From contig QUJQ01000005.1 in NCBI GenBank assembly GCA_003480725.1, positions 81,172-145,171 on the forward strand: a DNA stretch of 64,000 bases, in the 5' to 3' direction. The translations under genes were made by a program, and so were the position numbers. The notes below the pieces were generated by a model, which was not told the origin of the DNA, did no database searches, and saw only the letters and a list, made by a program, of their open reading frames with translations. Below are positions 1-8,637 of this stretch, one piece after another. This DNA comes from Clostridiaceae bacterium AM27-36LB (GTDB lineage: Bacteria; Bacillota; Clostridia; Lachnospirales; Lachnospiraceae). How positions within the stretch are numbered: the first letter of the stretch is position 1; each line of letters opens with the position of its first letter.

Positions 1-20
1 TCGGAAGCCGCCGCCTCTGG

Positions 21-2405
21 TTAGTCCATGGTCTTGATCCGCTCTACAAGGGAAAGCCGTTTAGAGTAACGGACAGCAACCAAAGAGAAGATTCCGGTCA
101 CGACCAAAAGTGCCAGAACAAAAACAACCGTTTCCATCAAAGGGAATTGATAGGACAGTTCCCCAAAAATATTAAAGCTGCTGATCACATAGTCAAAAAT
201 CCAGCCCAGGATTCCGCCAATGCCAACCGACAAAAATACCGTAACCCCTGCGTACCACAGGCATTCTGCGATCAGCATACGGGAAACCTGCTTTCCGGTC
301 ATTCCCACAGACTGCAAAATCCCAAGCTCCTGCTGCCTTGCCAGCAGATTGGTCATCAGGGTGTTGACCAGATTTACCATGGAGAACACAAACAGGAATG
401 CCAGCAGCAGATAAACACCGCGGGTCATCATCTTTAGCTGCGATTCCAGGGATGCCGCATGGTCTGCTCTGGAAAAGACCGTCAGCACCGGATTTTCCAG
501 CAGGCTGAAAATAGACGCCCTGAGCGCATCCGAGTCCTCCGATGTATGGACATTCCAAACAGCCTCTCTGTTCTCAATGTCCGGGTAGAGCTGATCGGCC
601 AGTTCTTCTGTAAGGGTAAACAGGCCCCATGCGCCGGTGCCCGATGTCACTGACGGTTTCGCAATCCCCATGACCGTTACTTCTATGGCCTTACCGTCCA
701 TGGATTCAAAGGTCAGCACATCCCCAACAGCAGGCGTATAGCCATAAAACATACTTAAAAGATGATCTTCCGAATCAGTCACGACCACACCGTTGTTTGC
801 GGCAAGCTCCTCATAATCTGCGCTGCCTTGTTCCAGATTTTCCTCTGGCAGCCATTGTTCCATCTGCTCTCTGTCAAATACAGGGAACTTTAACGCAACA
901 CTTTCCTGGGGGAATTTCACCGTTGCGGATGTTACTTCATGGCTGGTGATAGATTCCACACCATCTATGGCAAGAAGCTCCTGACGAAGTTCTTCTGTCA
1001 GTGGATTTTCCCGCGCGATGGCAGGCAAGCCTTCCGCGCCTCCCGAATCCATCCAGCTGACCTCATAGTTACAGTGATCTCCCATGGCTTCTATCGCCAT
1101 CTTTTCGGGGCTGATGGAGTTAAGTACCGTAGCGGCTGTTACCAAAAACACACCCGTCAACCCGAGAGATACCAGGGTGATGACCGTCTTTTTCCTGCTC
1201 CGCCTAAAGTTCATCTGTGCCATAGAGAACGGCGTAATGCGGTGGTTTTTCTGATCCTTCCGGTCTGTTGCCGTTTCATAACCACTGGAGCGGACCGCTT
1301 CGATGGGGGATACCCTCGCCGCCATGCGGACAGGCGCATGAATGGACAGAAATACCGTCAGGGCGCAGGCTGCTGCGGTCGCAGCCAGATAGGGCAGATT
1401 GCCCATCCAGCTCCAATGTGCCGGGAAAATAGCAAACCCGATAGCCCCTCCAACCAAAAGCCCCAGCGGGATACCGCAAAGAGATAACAGCAATCCCTCC
1501 CGCCGCACGATCCGCCGGATCTGTTTTGGTGTTGTGCCGATCACTTTCAGGCGTCCATATTCCCGCATTTTGCCCTTTACGGAAATGAAAAAGATACTGT
1601 AAATGACCACGGCACAGGCAACCAGCAAAAGGATTGCCACGGGAATGTAATATTTCATCACGCCGGACTTAAAGCCCTGCATATCGAAATAGTTGGAACT
1701 GTAAAAAATCTGATCCTCTGAGACATCGTTGGCAGAAAGGAATGCTGCAATACCCGCCTTGAGCTGCTCCAGCTCCATATCATCAGCACCGGTATAACGA
1801 AGCCGAAATTCAAACAGCGGCTCTCCCTGCGCCATCTCCTCCACAAATGCTTCAGATACATAAAGCTGGAACATACGGGAGTCATTCTCCACATCCATGA
1901 TACCGCTGACGGTATAGGTCTGCTTTCCGTTTCCAAGATTCACTTCTATGGTCTGCCCGACTTCTGCGGGGATTTCAAAATAATCAAGAAATGCCCGTTC
2001 TACCAGAATTTCATTGGCAGCCTGCGGAAGCGTCCCGGTAAAGGAAGGTTTCTTCCCCAATTCCATCCAGTTGGCATCCGCATACTCCACAGTCAGAACG
2101 CTGTCACCATAGCGGGCGGAACCGTAATTCTGGGAAAGACCCCAGCGTTCCACTTCCGGGCAGTCTTTCAGTCTTTCAATCGTATCACGGTCACAATTCA
2201 CCACAACCGCCTGATACTGTCCCCGGAGATCCGCCTCCAGTTTTCTGTCATTTCCCGCTCCTGCGCAGAAAATCGCCGCCATCAAAGCAGCCGCCAGAGC
2301 GATCGTTACGATCACAAACAGGTTGCGCCGCTTGTCTGTCTGAATACTCCTTGCCGCCAGTCTTTTAATAACCGGCCCTGTGTCATTTTCAAAAGGCAAT
2401 GTCAT
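21..2405 (-). CDS. ABC transporter permease, FtsX/MacB family
   Basis: This is an eight-helix permease of the FtsX/MacB superfamily, 794 residues from the chosen start. One helix lies near residues 30-50, followed by a large extracellular domain. Three helices lie around 255-365, one near 405-430 before a second extracellular domain, and three at the C-terminus (about 675-785). The layout with two large extracellular domains matches permeases that export or sense peptides and lipoproteins. An upstream GTG lies inside the Shine-Dalgarno, so the ATG at 2405, eight bases after GGAGG, is chosen. The ATPase gene lies just upstream with a gap of a few bases, so the two are co-translated. Linkage to a two-component system suggests antimicrobial-peptide response, but the substrate is unknown. 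Confidence 0.9.
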   Translation of the reverse strand: MTLPFENDTGPVIKRLAARSIQTDKRRNLFVIVTIALAAALMAAIFCAGAGNDRKLEADLRGQYQAVVVNCDRDTIERLKDCPEVERWGLSQNYGSARYGDSVLTVEYADANWMELGKKPSFTGTLPQAANEILVERAFLDYFEIPAEVGQTIEVNLGNGKQTYTVSGIMDVENDSRMFQLYVSEAFVEEMAQGEPLFEFRLRYTGADDMELEQLKAGIAAFLSANDVSEDQIFYSSNYFDMQGFKSGVMKYYIPVAILLLVACAVVIYSIFFISVKGKMREYGRLKVIGTTPKQIRRIVRREGLLLSLCGIPLGLLVGGAIGFAIFPAHWSWMGNLPYLAATAAACALTVFLSIHAPVRMAARVSPIEAVRSSGYETATDRKDQKNHRITPFSMAQMNFRRSRKKTVITLVSLGLTGVFLVTAATVLNSISPEKMAIEAMGDHCNYEVSWMDSGGAEGLPAIARENPLTEELRQELLAIDGVESITSHEVTSATVKFPQESVALKFPVFDREQMEQWLPEENLEQGSADYEELAANNGVVVTDSEDHLLSMFYGYTPAVGDVLTFESMDGKAIEVTVMGIAKPSVTSGTGAWGLFTLTEELADQLYPDIENREAVWNVHTSEDSDALRASIFSLLENPVLTVFSRADHAASLESQLKMMTRGVYLLLAFLFVFSMVNLVNTLMTNLLARQQELGILQSVGMTGKQVSRMLIAECLWYAGVTVFLSVGIGGILGWIFDYVISSFNIFGELSYQFPLMETVVFVLALLVVTGIFSLVAVRYSKRLSLVERIKTMD

Positions 2406-2419
2406 GTCTGCCACCTCCT

Positions 2420-3085
2420 TTATCCAACGATTTTGCCATCCTCGATCCGTACAATACGGTCTGCAAGCTGGGCAATGGCATCATTATGTGTGATCATCAC
2501 CAGCGTCTGGTTAAATTCACGGCTTGTTCTCTGCAAAAGCCCCAGCACATCGGCGCTGGTCCTGCTGTCCAGGTTTCCGGTGGGTTCATCGGCAAGGACG
2601 ATAGCGGGCTTTGACACCAGCGCGCGGGCGATTGCCACACGCTGCTGCTGTCCACCGGAGAGGTTGTTTGGCATATTCTTCAGCTTATCCTCCAGTCCCA
2701 GCATGGACACCACATCCGCCATGAATTTCTGATCCACCGTATCCCCATCCAGCTCCACCGGCAGGACGATGTTTTCATACACATTTAGGATTGGCACCAG
2801 ATTGTAGTTCTGGAAAATAAAGCCGATATTGCGGCGACGGAATATGGTAAGCTGCTCGTCGTTCATCTTCGCCAGCTCCTTATCCCGCACCATCACGCTG
2901 CCGGAGGTGGGTGTGTCCAGACCGCCCATCATGTGAAGCAGGGTGGACTTACCGGAGCCGGAAGTGCCGACCACCGCCACAAATTCGCCCTCCTCCACAG
3001 AAAAGTTCACGCCATCCAGGGCGCGGGTAATGTTCGGCTCTGTGCCGTAGTATTTTTTAAGATCAGTTGTCTGCAAAATTTTCAT
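2420..3085 (-). CDS. ABC transporter ATP-binding protein, MacB/LolD type
   Basis: This 221-residue protein is the nucleotide-binding partner of the adjacent FtsX-type permease. It has Walker A (GTSGSGKST, near residue 40), Q-loop, the signature LSGGQQQR, Walker B with IVLADEPTGNLDS, and the switch histidine in MITHND. The extended PTGNLDS after Walker B is typical of the MacB/LolD/BceA class. A ribosome site AGGTAA precedes the ATG. Upstream lies one of three copies of the element's response-regulator box (3132-3154), placed where a -35 region would be, so transcription is probably controlled by the regulator at 4615-5304. Confidence 0.93.
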   Translation of the reverse strand: MKILQTTDLKKYYGTEPNITRALDGVNFSVEEGEFVAVVGTSGSGKSTLLHMMGGLDTPTSGSVMVRDKELAKMNDEQLTIFRRRNIGFIFQNYNLVPILNVYENIVLPVELDGDTVDQKFMADVVSMLGLEDKLKNMPNNLSGGQQQRVAIARALVSKPAIVLADEPTGNLDSRTSADVLGLLQRTSREFNQTLVMITHNDAIAQLADRIVRIEDGKIVG

Positions 3086-3131
3086 AACAGTTACCTGCCT
3101 TTCTTAATTTGTTGAGTATAGGGTAAAGGGC

Positions 3132-3154
3132 AAATGTTGCAGAATTGTCCTAAA
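3132..3154 (-). promoter_or_regulatory. Response-regulator box upstream of the ABC operon
   Basis: The + strand reads AAATGTTGCAGAATTGTCC followed by TAAA. TGTT and TGTC half-sites are repeated with an 11-base period, as expected for OmpR-class regulators. On the minus strand the box is followed 11 bases later by TATACT (a possible -10). An inverted copy of the distal half (TTTAGGACAATTC) lies at 3187-3199. The same box occurs at 3503-3525 and 5355-5376. Confidence 0.6.
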
Positions 3155-3197
3155 GGGTATGAAAATCCATAATGAATTGCTTCAATTTTAGGACAAT

Positions 3198-3458
3198 TCA
3201 TTTTCGTGTGTCTTTTTTATAAAGCCGGATAGATATAAGCAAAACCATTGCTAACTGAATTACAACAAAAAACAGCGTCAGCCAAACGCTCTCATAATAA
3301 AAAATATCTGTCCAGAAGATCACCAGATCTACCAGAGCCACCACACCAGCCGACCATCTAATTTTTCTTGGAAAGAAGTGCCGGAGCAGCAGCACAACAA
3401 CAACCGGCGGGATCAGCAAGCAAGCTGCATTGATGAGTAATGTCTTTGTGATTTCCAT
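3198..3458 (-). CDS. Small integral membrane protein in the sensor/ABC module
   Basis: This 86-residue protein has two or three hydrophobic helices (about 7-26, 37-50 and 58-78) and a short basic C-terminus. I do not recognise a family. GGAGGTGGCC precedes its ATG. It lies between the histidine kinase and the ABC genes, and its own promoter region carries the shared regulator box at 3503-3525, so it belongs to the same regulon. A role as an accessory immunity or sensory subunit of the transporter is a guess from position only. Confidence 0.7.
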   Translation of the reverse strand: MEITKTLLINAACLLIPPVVVVLLLRHFFPRKIRWSAGVVALVDLVIFWTDIFYYESVWLTLFFVVIQLAMVLLISIRLYKKDTRK

Positions 3459-3502
3459 AAGGCCACCTCCAAATTCATGATGTTGCTGTCAGCATAAATC
3501 CC

Positions 3503-3525
3503 AAATGTTGCAGAATTGTCCTAAA
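3503..3525 (-). promoter_or_regulatory. Response-regulator box upstream of the small membrane gene
   Basis: This is a perfect copy of the 3132-3154 box (AAATGTTGCAGAATTGTCC plus TAAA), followed by one extra half site TTGTCCT at 3531-3537. It precedes the 86-residue membrane protein gene on the minus strand. Confidence 0.55.
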
Positions 3526-3549
3526 ATCCATTGTCCTCTAAAAATTTTT

Positions 3550-3581
3550 CAAAAAAGGCAGCCTGCCAAAACAGACTGCCT
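3550..3581 (-). terminator. Rho-independent terminator after the histidine kinase
   Basis: On the minus strand, AGGCAG at 3576-3581 pairs with CTGCCT at 3556-3561, with an inner CTG/CAG pair. A run of six T follows directly. It lies five bases after the kinase stop codon and ends the regulator-kinase transcript. Confidence 0.85.
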
Positions 3582-3586
3582 CAGAA

Positions 3587-4618
3587 TTATTTTATGGGCA
3601 GGAACACGGAAAAAGTTGATCCTTCCCCAACTTTAGACTCGACGGTAATATAGCCCCCCTGCATGGTAATGATCTCTCGGGCAAGGTATAAGCCGATTCC
3701 GACCCCATCTATATCATGCACCGCTTCATCCCGATAGAAGCGTTTGAAGATCGTGCCCTGAGAATGCTCCGGGATGCCTCTGCCTGTATCCGTCACATCT
3801 ATCCTCAAATACATCTCCCAATCCCGTACCCTCACCTGAATGCTGCCACCAGCAGAGGTGTACTTTACCGCATTATCCAGAATGTTAAACAATGCTTCGG
3901 AAGTCCAGCGGCTGTCATGGGATATTGTCAAATCAGATGGGCAGTCCACCGACAGGCTGATCTCTTTTTGTTCCATCGGAGCCAAAACACCATTGATGGC
4001 GCTCACCAGCGTATCCCCGATCACAGCATCCTGTTTCTCCAGCGTAATGACACCCGTTTCCAAACGGGAGGTTTTCACCATTCCCTGAATGAGAAAATCC
4101 AATTTATCCAGCTGCGTGCCTGTGGCCTGCAAAAACTCCTTGCGCTTTTCTTCTGTCAATGGCCGTGTCAGCATGGTATCGTTGATCAGCTTCAAATTTG
4201 CGATGGGGGTTTTGGTCTGGTGGGAAATATCTGATACTAGGGATTGCAGTTCTTCCTTTTCTCCCTCTGCCGTATGTCTGGTTTTCTGCATCACATTATA
4301 GAGCCGTTCCAGACGATGGCTAATCCGAGACAGCAGTGTTTCCGCTTCATAGTCTACCTGGGGCCGGTCTGTACTGTCCATCATGTGATCCAATGTCTGG
4401 CACAAACCATCGGTGAACAGAGAAAGTTTCTTTTGAAAATAGTGCAGAAAAACCATGCCCCAAATGTAAAATGCAGCTGTCAAAATAATGCCGCAGATGA
4501 CAACACGCACATCTTTCGTCAACAGGAAAAAAATCAACAGCAGCAAAGCGGCAGTGAGCAGAGTCCCCGCCACAATTTTTCTCAAAAATACCCTGACAGA
4601 TAAATTTTGCAGCTTCAT
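3587..4618 (-). CDS. Sensor histidine kinase
   Basis: This 343-residue membrane kinase has two N-terminal helices (about 15-33 and 38-60) separated by only a few residues, so it has almost no extracellular sensor. Such kinases often sense within the membrane or through a partner transporter. The H-box is ISHQTKTPIANLKL with the phospho-acceptor at His133. The ATPase domain shows the N-box NILDNAVKYT, DTGRGIP and GVGIGLYLA. The gene overlaps the regulator stop by four bases (ATGA), so the two are translationally coupled. Together with the ABC genes this resembles peptide-antibiotic detoxification modules; the inducer is unknown. Confidence 0.93.
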   Translation of the reverse strand: MKLQNLSVRVFLRKIVAGTLLTAALLLLIFFLLTKDVRVVICGIILTAAFYIWGMVFLHYFQKKLSLFTDGLCQTLDHMMDSTDRPQVDYEAETLLSRISHRLERLYNVMQKTRHTAEGEKEELQSLVSDISHQTKTPIANLKLINDTMLTRPLTEEKRKEFLQATGTQLDKLDFLIQGMVKTSRLETGVITLEKQDAVIGDTLVSAINGVLAPMEQKEISLSVDCPSDLTISHDSRWTSEALFNILDNAVKYTSAGGSIQVRVRDWEMYLRIDVTDTGRGIPEHSQGTIFKRFYRDEAVHDIDGVGIGLYLAREIITMQGGYITVESKVGEGSTFSVFLPIK

Positions 4619-5304
4619 CGTGGCTCACCGCCGATCCACTGGTATCCCATTCCATAAGCTGTCTTAATATATTTCCGCTCATCTGTTTCGATTTTTTTGC
4701 GGATACGGCTGATGATCGTCGTTAGAGTATGCTCATCCACAAAGTCTCCATCAATGTCCCACAGCTTCTCTAAAATCTGCCGCTTGGTCAGAATAATCCG
4801 GGGGTTCTTTACGAACAGGAACAGGGTGCGGTATTCCTTCGGTGTAAAGTCCAGGGATTCTCCGGCAAGGGACGCACTTTGTTCGGAGAAGTCGATTTTC
4901 AGAAAGCCATCGTCAAACAGATCATGCCGAGGTGTCCGCAGCTCCAGATTTGCAAAAACCGCCGCCACTTTTTTACAAAGCACTGTCACAGAAAAGGGCT
5001 TAGTCACATAATCCGCGCCGCCGACTTCATATCCCTTGAGCATATCGCTCTCCTTATCATTGGCTGTGATAAAGATGATATAGGTATGCTGACCGCGATT
5101 CCGGATTTCTTCACACAGATCCAGTCCGCTGCCATCGGGCAGGTTAATATCCAACAGTGCCACATCAAATTCATTTTCCCGCAGCTTTCTTACCGCGCTG
5201 TCAAAATTAAAAACAGAAATGACCTCATATCCATCAGAGGTCAGATTGTATGCCAATGTCCGATTCAAAAGCTGATCGTCCTCTACAATTAGAATCTTCT
5301 TCAA
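4615..5304 (-). CDS. OmpR-family response regulator
   Basis: This 229-residue regulator has a receiver domain with the acidic pair at Glu8-Asp9-Asp10, phospho-acceptor Asp52 (LLDINLPDG), a conserved Thr in FITAND and Lys in VTKPF. A winged-helix DNA-binding domain follows (about 130-229). The start is uncertain: a GTG at 5313 sits on the Shine-Dalgarno, while a TTG at 5304 lies ten bases after AAGGA and gives the usual MKKILIVEDD start, so TTG is chosen. It probably binds the three boxes at 3132, 3503 and 5355, the last giving autoregulation. Confidence 0.92.
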   Translation of the reverse strand: MKKILIVEDDQLLNRTLAYNLTSDGYEVISVFNFDSAVRKLRENEFDVALLDINLPDGSGLDLCEEIRNRGQHTYIIFITANDKESDMLKGYEVGGADYVTKPFSVTVLCKKVAAVFANLELRTPRHDLFDDGFLKIDFSEQSASLAGESLDFTPKEYRTLFLFVKNPRIILTKRQILEKLWDIDGDFVDEHTLTTIISRIRKKIETDERKYIKTAYGMGYQWIGGEPR

Positions 5305-5354
5305 GACATTCACTTCCTTCCTTATTTTTCAACTATACTGATAGGATAAACACA

Positions 5355-5376
5355 AAATGTTACAGAAATGTCCTAA
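5355..5376 (-). promoter_or_regulatory. Response-regulator box upstream of the regulator gene
   Basis: AAATGTTACAGAAATGTCC plus TAA on the + strand differs at only two positions from the boxes at 3132 and 3503. It lies about 50 bases before the regulator start and 11 bases before TATCAG on the minus strand, the same geometry as at the ABC promoter. Confidence 0.55.
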
Positions 5377-5477
5377 TCAGATATTTTTCTTTTTAATTAT
5401 AGGATAGCCTACTTTTCAGCACAAGAATAAAAATATGAATACATACAATAGTTTCAATGTCATGTTGGACAACAAGA

Positions 5478-5510
5478 ACACCGCCGCAAACTATACGATT
5501 GCGGCGGTGT
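5478..5510 (-). terminator. Terminator at the end of the long element operon
   Basis: ACACCGCCGCAA (5478-5489) and its exact complement (5499-5510) form a 12-base-pair stem with a nine-base loop. On the minus strand it follows the 209-residue gene at 5541-6170 and is trailed by the moderately T-rich TCTTGTTGTCC. It probably separates the replication operon from the regulator module. Confidence 0.7.
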
Positions 5511-5540
5511 TAACTATGTATAAAATCTTCCTACAGGTTT

Positions 5541-6170
5541 TTATGTATGTATCCCGTATTTCGCCGTTTGGATGTTCTCTTCACCATGCAGGATTACTCC
5601 GCCACAGGTCTTTGTGCCCTGTACCATGTAGCCCTCAAAAAAGAAGCTGTAAGGCAAGTAATCATCTGTCAGGACGATGCGTTCGTAGTTGTACCAGTTA
5701 AAATGCTGATCCAGAAATTTCCCCAGTTTGTGCCGCAGGATAGGATTCTCCACTACAGCCTTGAGATTTTTCCGGCTGTGAAACTCCAGCGTTGGTCTGT
5801 TCTGTTCCGGAATGGACAACAGCCGCCACCGTGTTCTATCAACGGTTTCTCCCTCACCTGCCGCATATGAACGGAACGGCTCATAAGGCAGTCTTATTCG
5901 CTCGGTATAACCGGAAACGCTGTCTCTGCCAGCATCCTTCAGCCATGTGAAGGAAAACTCTAGCACTTTGGCACCGCCTACGGCATCACACAGCCGCAGT
6001 TCTGCATAGGAATGGATATCTTTGGTGATCAAATACTTTTTCTCCTCCAGCCGCTGCAATTCCTTTTTCAAAATAATAAAGTACTGCGGCGAACAGCCAC
6101 TTCTGGAACGGGTCTTGAGGGAAATACTATCCCGATCCACATAAACTGTTGCCATTGTCCTATTATTCAT
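5541..6170 (-). CDS. Uncharacterised element protein, last gene of the operon
   Basis: This protein has 209 residues from the ATG at 6170; the longer reading from 6203 would overlap the upstream gene more deeply. It begins NNRTMATVYVDRDSIS and is predicted as a mixed alpha/beta soluble protein. No signal peptide or membrane segment is seen. Its start overlaps the stop of the 824-residue gene by eight bases, so it is translationally coupled to it. I do not recognise a family. It forms a trio with the two large proteins at 6163-8637 and 8634-10751, and the terminator at 5478-5510 follows it. Confidence 0.75.
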   Translation of the reverse strand: MNNRTMATVYVDRDSISLKTRSRSGCSPQYFIILKKELQRLEEKKYLITKDIHSYAELRLCDAVGGAKVLEFSFTWLKDAGRDSVSGYTERIRLPYEPFRSYAAGEGETVDRTRWRLLSIPEQNRPTLEFHSRKNLKAVVENPILRHKLGKFLDQHFNWYNYERIVLTDDYLPYSFFFEGYMVQGTKTCGGVILHGEENIQTAKYGIHT

Positions 6171-8637
6171 AATCCACCTCGTTTCTGTTATGTGCTCCTG
6201 CATGATGCATGGCAGTCTGTATGACCAGGAATGGATGCTCTACATACTCCTCTTTTGCTGAGGTATATGCTGCTCCTCCCAGAGAGTCCAGATACTGCCA
6301 TCCGTTTTTGGATTTTGAGATGTACACATAGAACGGTGCAAGCACATACTCATCCCGTTCATAGCAGCCCAGATACCGTCTTGCAAGTACTGCCACAACA
6401 CCCAGCTCTGCCGCTTTCTGTGTCGTTAGGGAAACTGCCAGTTTCATTACTTCCTCTTTTTCAATATCATTGAGTCCGAAAGTATAGATACTCTCCAGGA
6501 ACAGCACAGGCTTCTCACTGGTAACAGGCTTTCCGATATCCATGTTCTCCTGCGACAGATCAGCAAAAGAAAAATCGACGGCAGGCGGTTTTTGAAATGC
6601 ACCTTTTGTCAAGCGGAGACAGGCACGAGCCACCACCGCTTCATCCTTTTTCACAAGGACAATCTTCTTATTAGAGTCAAAGGCAGCTAACAGGCACTCC
6701 CTCTGGCTTCCAGTACGGTAAGACAAGCAGGTACTATGAGGAAGTTCACCAAGCCGCAGAGTGTGGTAAAAATCATCCACCTCTTCTGCCCAAAATGCAC
6801 CTCGCGCCAACGAAAGATTTTTCTTCCAGAGGCTCTCCTGCATCTCGCTGACAGGGTAGCGAATCTCACGCTGCAGGTCACCAGCAAAATATTTGAGTTT
6901 ATAGAACTGGCCCATCAATTCAGCCTGTACGATCCGTCGCAACGCTTCAACAGCCAGCTCCTGCCCGTCCAGTTCCCCATAGAGAGCGCGTACCATAGCC
7001 GCGCCGCCCTGCAGTAAAAATTCCGTGACAGTCTCCCGGTTCTGCTCCACAAAATCGTCCGAAAATGCCAGTTTTTCTTTTAGATCCAGCCAGTCTGCAT
7101 CTGTTGTCAGAATATCTTTCCGCACCTGCTTCCAATCCGTCCTTTCCAAAAGAGCCGTCATATTATTGAGGGTAAATACCGCATCCGACTCTGTAGTGAA
7201 ATCCGGTATGAATGCCTGCAGCTGCGTATAGTGTTGCAGCAGCCCCATGGCAATCCGCCGGGTCAGCCCACAGATATGTCCAAATGAACCCCGATACCAT
7301 TCGCTAAACGGCCTTTCCAACAGACATTTTCCAAGCTGCTCCAACTCTGCATCTCCTGTATACTGGCTGACCAGATCCCGTTTTATCAGCTGCCGAAGCG
7401 TCAGCAAACGCTGATCTATGGAAAGAGGTGTCAGCATAGTGTATAACCGGACATAAACCTCTTTCTGATGCCAAAGCTGATACATTTCCTCAAAGGTGTA
7501 CTGCTGCCCTTCTTCCAGAAGCGTAAAGAAGCTGTCGCTGCGGTTCACAGAATCGCTGGCTTTCAAATTCTTCAGCGTCAGGGAATTGATGTTGCAGTGC
7601 TCACAAAAGCCCGGCTCAAACAATAGAGAGTATCGCCCCAAGGACAGGAACACTTCACTGTTCTGATCCACCAATTCCAAAAAATGCTTTTTTCTATGTT
7701 CCACCGCATAAATGAGAATTGAAAACTGGAATTGCCGGACAGCATTAAAATCCAGATGGAGCCTGCCGGCATACAGAGCATTCAGATAACTCAGTTGGTT
7801 GCATAAAATTTCTTCCCTCTGTTCCTTGCTCAAAGGATGTGGCTGGGAGATAAACCAGTTGAGGTCATATTGTCCGGCATGGTTGTCCAGCCAGAGGCCA
7901 AAAAAAGCAGACAAATCCTCTGCGTCATATTCAAATACAGCCAACAGCCGGCGGAATTTTCCCACATCGGTCATTTTCATCCACCGGAGATCTTTCAGTC
8001 GCTCTACTGACAGAAACAGCCGCACGCCATACCGATAAAGCAAGATGCAGACTCTCTGGAGCGGACAATTCTGTTCCAACAGTTCCAGAGCTTCCCGTTC
8101 ATTTTGATGCCAGCAAAAAAGATACGAACCAAGAAACGGCTGCCGCATCATATCCCGCTGGTGCTCCGTCAGCATGGAAAGTCCCTTCCACTCCGCAATG
8201 GGAAAAGTCTGCAGGTTATCCAATATGACCTGCTCCTCTTCTTCATACATCACAAAGGGAAAATAGTATTTCAGGTATTCAAACCGCAGGGAAGGCAACA
8301 GTTCCAATTTCATGACTGCCAGCACCTGCTCTTGGGGATACGCTGTCAGTCTCTCTCCATACCCGTCTGCCGACTCTAAGGCTGAAGCAATTTCTTCATC
8401 GCCAATCTCCTGCCTGCACAACGCACCATAGAGCGCTGCAAAGTCCGGCACCCGAACCAGTTCTTCCTGTATCCGCTTTGTCTTTCGGATGTGCAGCCGT
8501 TCCTGTAATTGAAGTGTCTCCACCTGTCCACATGCCTGCGCTATGGCATCCTCTGAAAAGCTGCCTGTAAGCGTCGGAAGCAATCCGTCATCTTTCATTC
8601 TGGTCAATAGGGTCAGATGTTTTAATGTATTTCTCAT
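6163..8637 (-). CDS. Large uncharacterised element protein (824 aa)
   Basis: This is a soluble 824-residue protein with no membrane segment or signal. The first about 570 residues look all-helical, with many short repeats of Leu/Glu/Arg. The last about 230 residues differ in character: STCLSYRTGS, then AAFDSNKKIVLVKKDE and VARACLRLT, then a Tyr-rich alpha/beta tail. The Cys/Arg arrangement faintly recalls the HHC region of the PcfJ-like protein of the same element, but this is visual resemblance only. GGAGG lies nine bases before the ATG, which overlaps the upstream stop by four bases (ATGA). Function is unknown; tight coupling with both neighbours suggests one complex. Confidence 0.85.
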   Translation of the reverse strand: MRNTLKHLTLLTRMKDDGLLPTLTGSFSEDAIAQACGQVETLQLQERLHIRKTKRIQEELVRVPDFAALYGALCRQEIGDEEIASALESADGYGERLTAYPQEQVLAVMKLELLPSLRFEYLKYYFPFVMYEEEEQVILDNLQTFPIAEWKGLSMLTEHQRDMMRQPFLGSYLFCWHQNEREALELLEQNCPLQRVCILLYRYGVRLFLSVERLKDLRWMKMTDVGKFRRLLAVFEYDAEDLSAFFGLWLDNHAGQYDLNWFISQPHPLSKEQREEILCNQLSYLNALYAGRLHLDFNAVRQFQFSILIYAVEHRKKHFLELVDQNSEVFLSLGRYSLLFEPGFCEHCNINSLTLKNLKASDSVNRSDSFFTLLEEGQQYTFEEMYQLWHQKEVYVRLYTMLTPLSIDQRLLTLRQLIKRDLVSQYTGDAELEQLGKCLLERPFSEWYRGSFGHICGLTRRIAMGLLQHYTQLQAFIPDFTTESDAVFTLNNMTALLERTDWKQVRKDILTTDADWLDLKEKLAFSDDFVEQNRETVTEFLLQGGAAMVRALYGELDGQELAVEALRRIVQAELMGQFYKLKYFAGDLQREIRYPVSEMQESLWKKNLSLARGAFWAEEVDDFYHTLRLGELPHSTCLSYRTGSQRECLLAAFDSNKKIVLVKKDEAVVARACLRLTKGAFQKPPAVDFSFADLSQENMDIGKPVTSEKPVLFLESIYTFGLNDIEKEEVMKLAVSLTTQKAAELGVVAVLARRYLGCYERDEYVLAPFYVYISKSKNGWQYLDSLGGAAYTSAKEEYVEHPFLVIQTAMHHAGAHNRNEVDYE

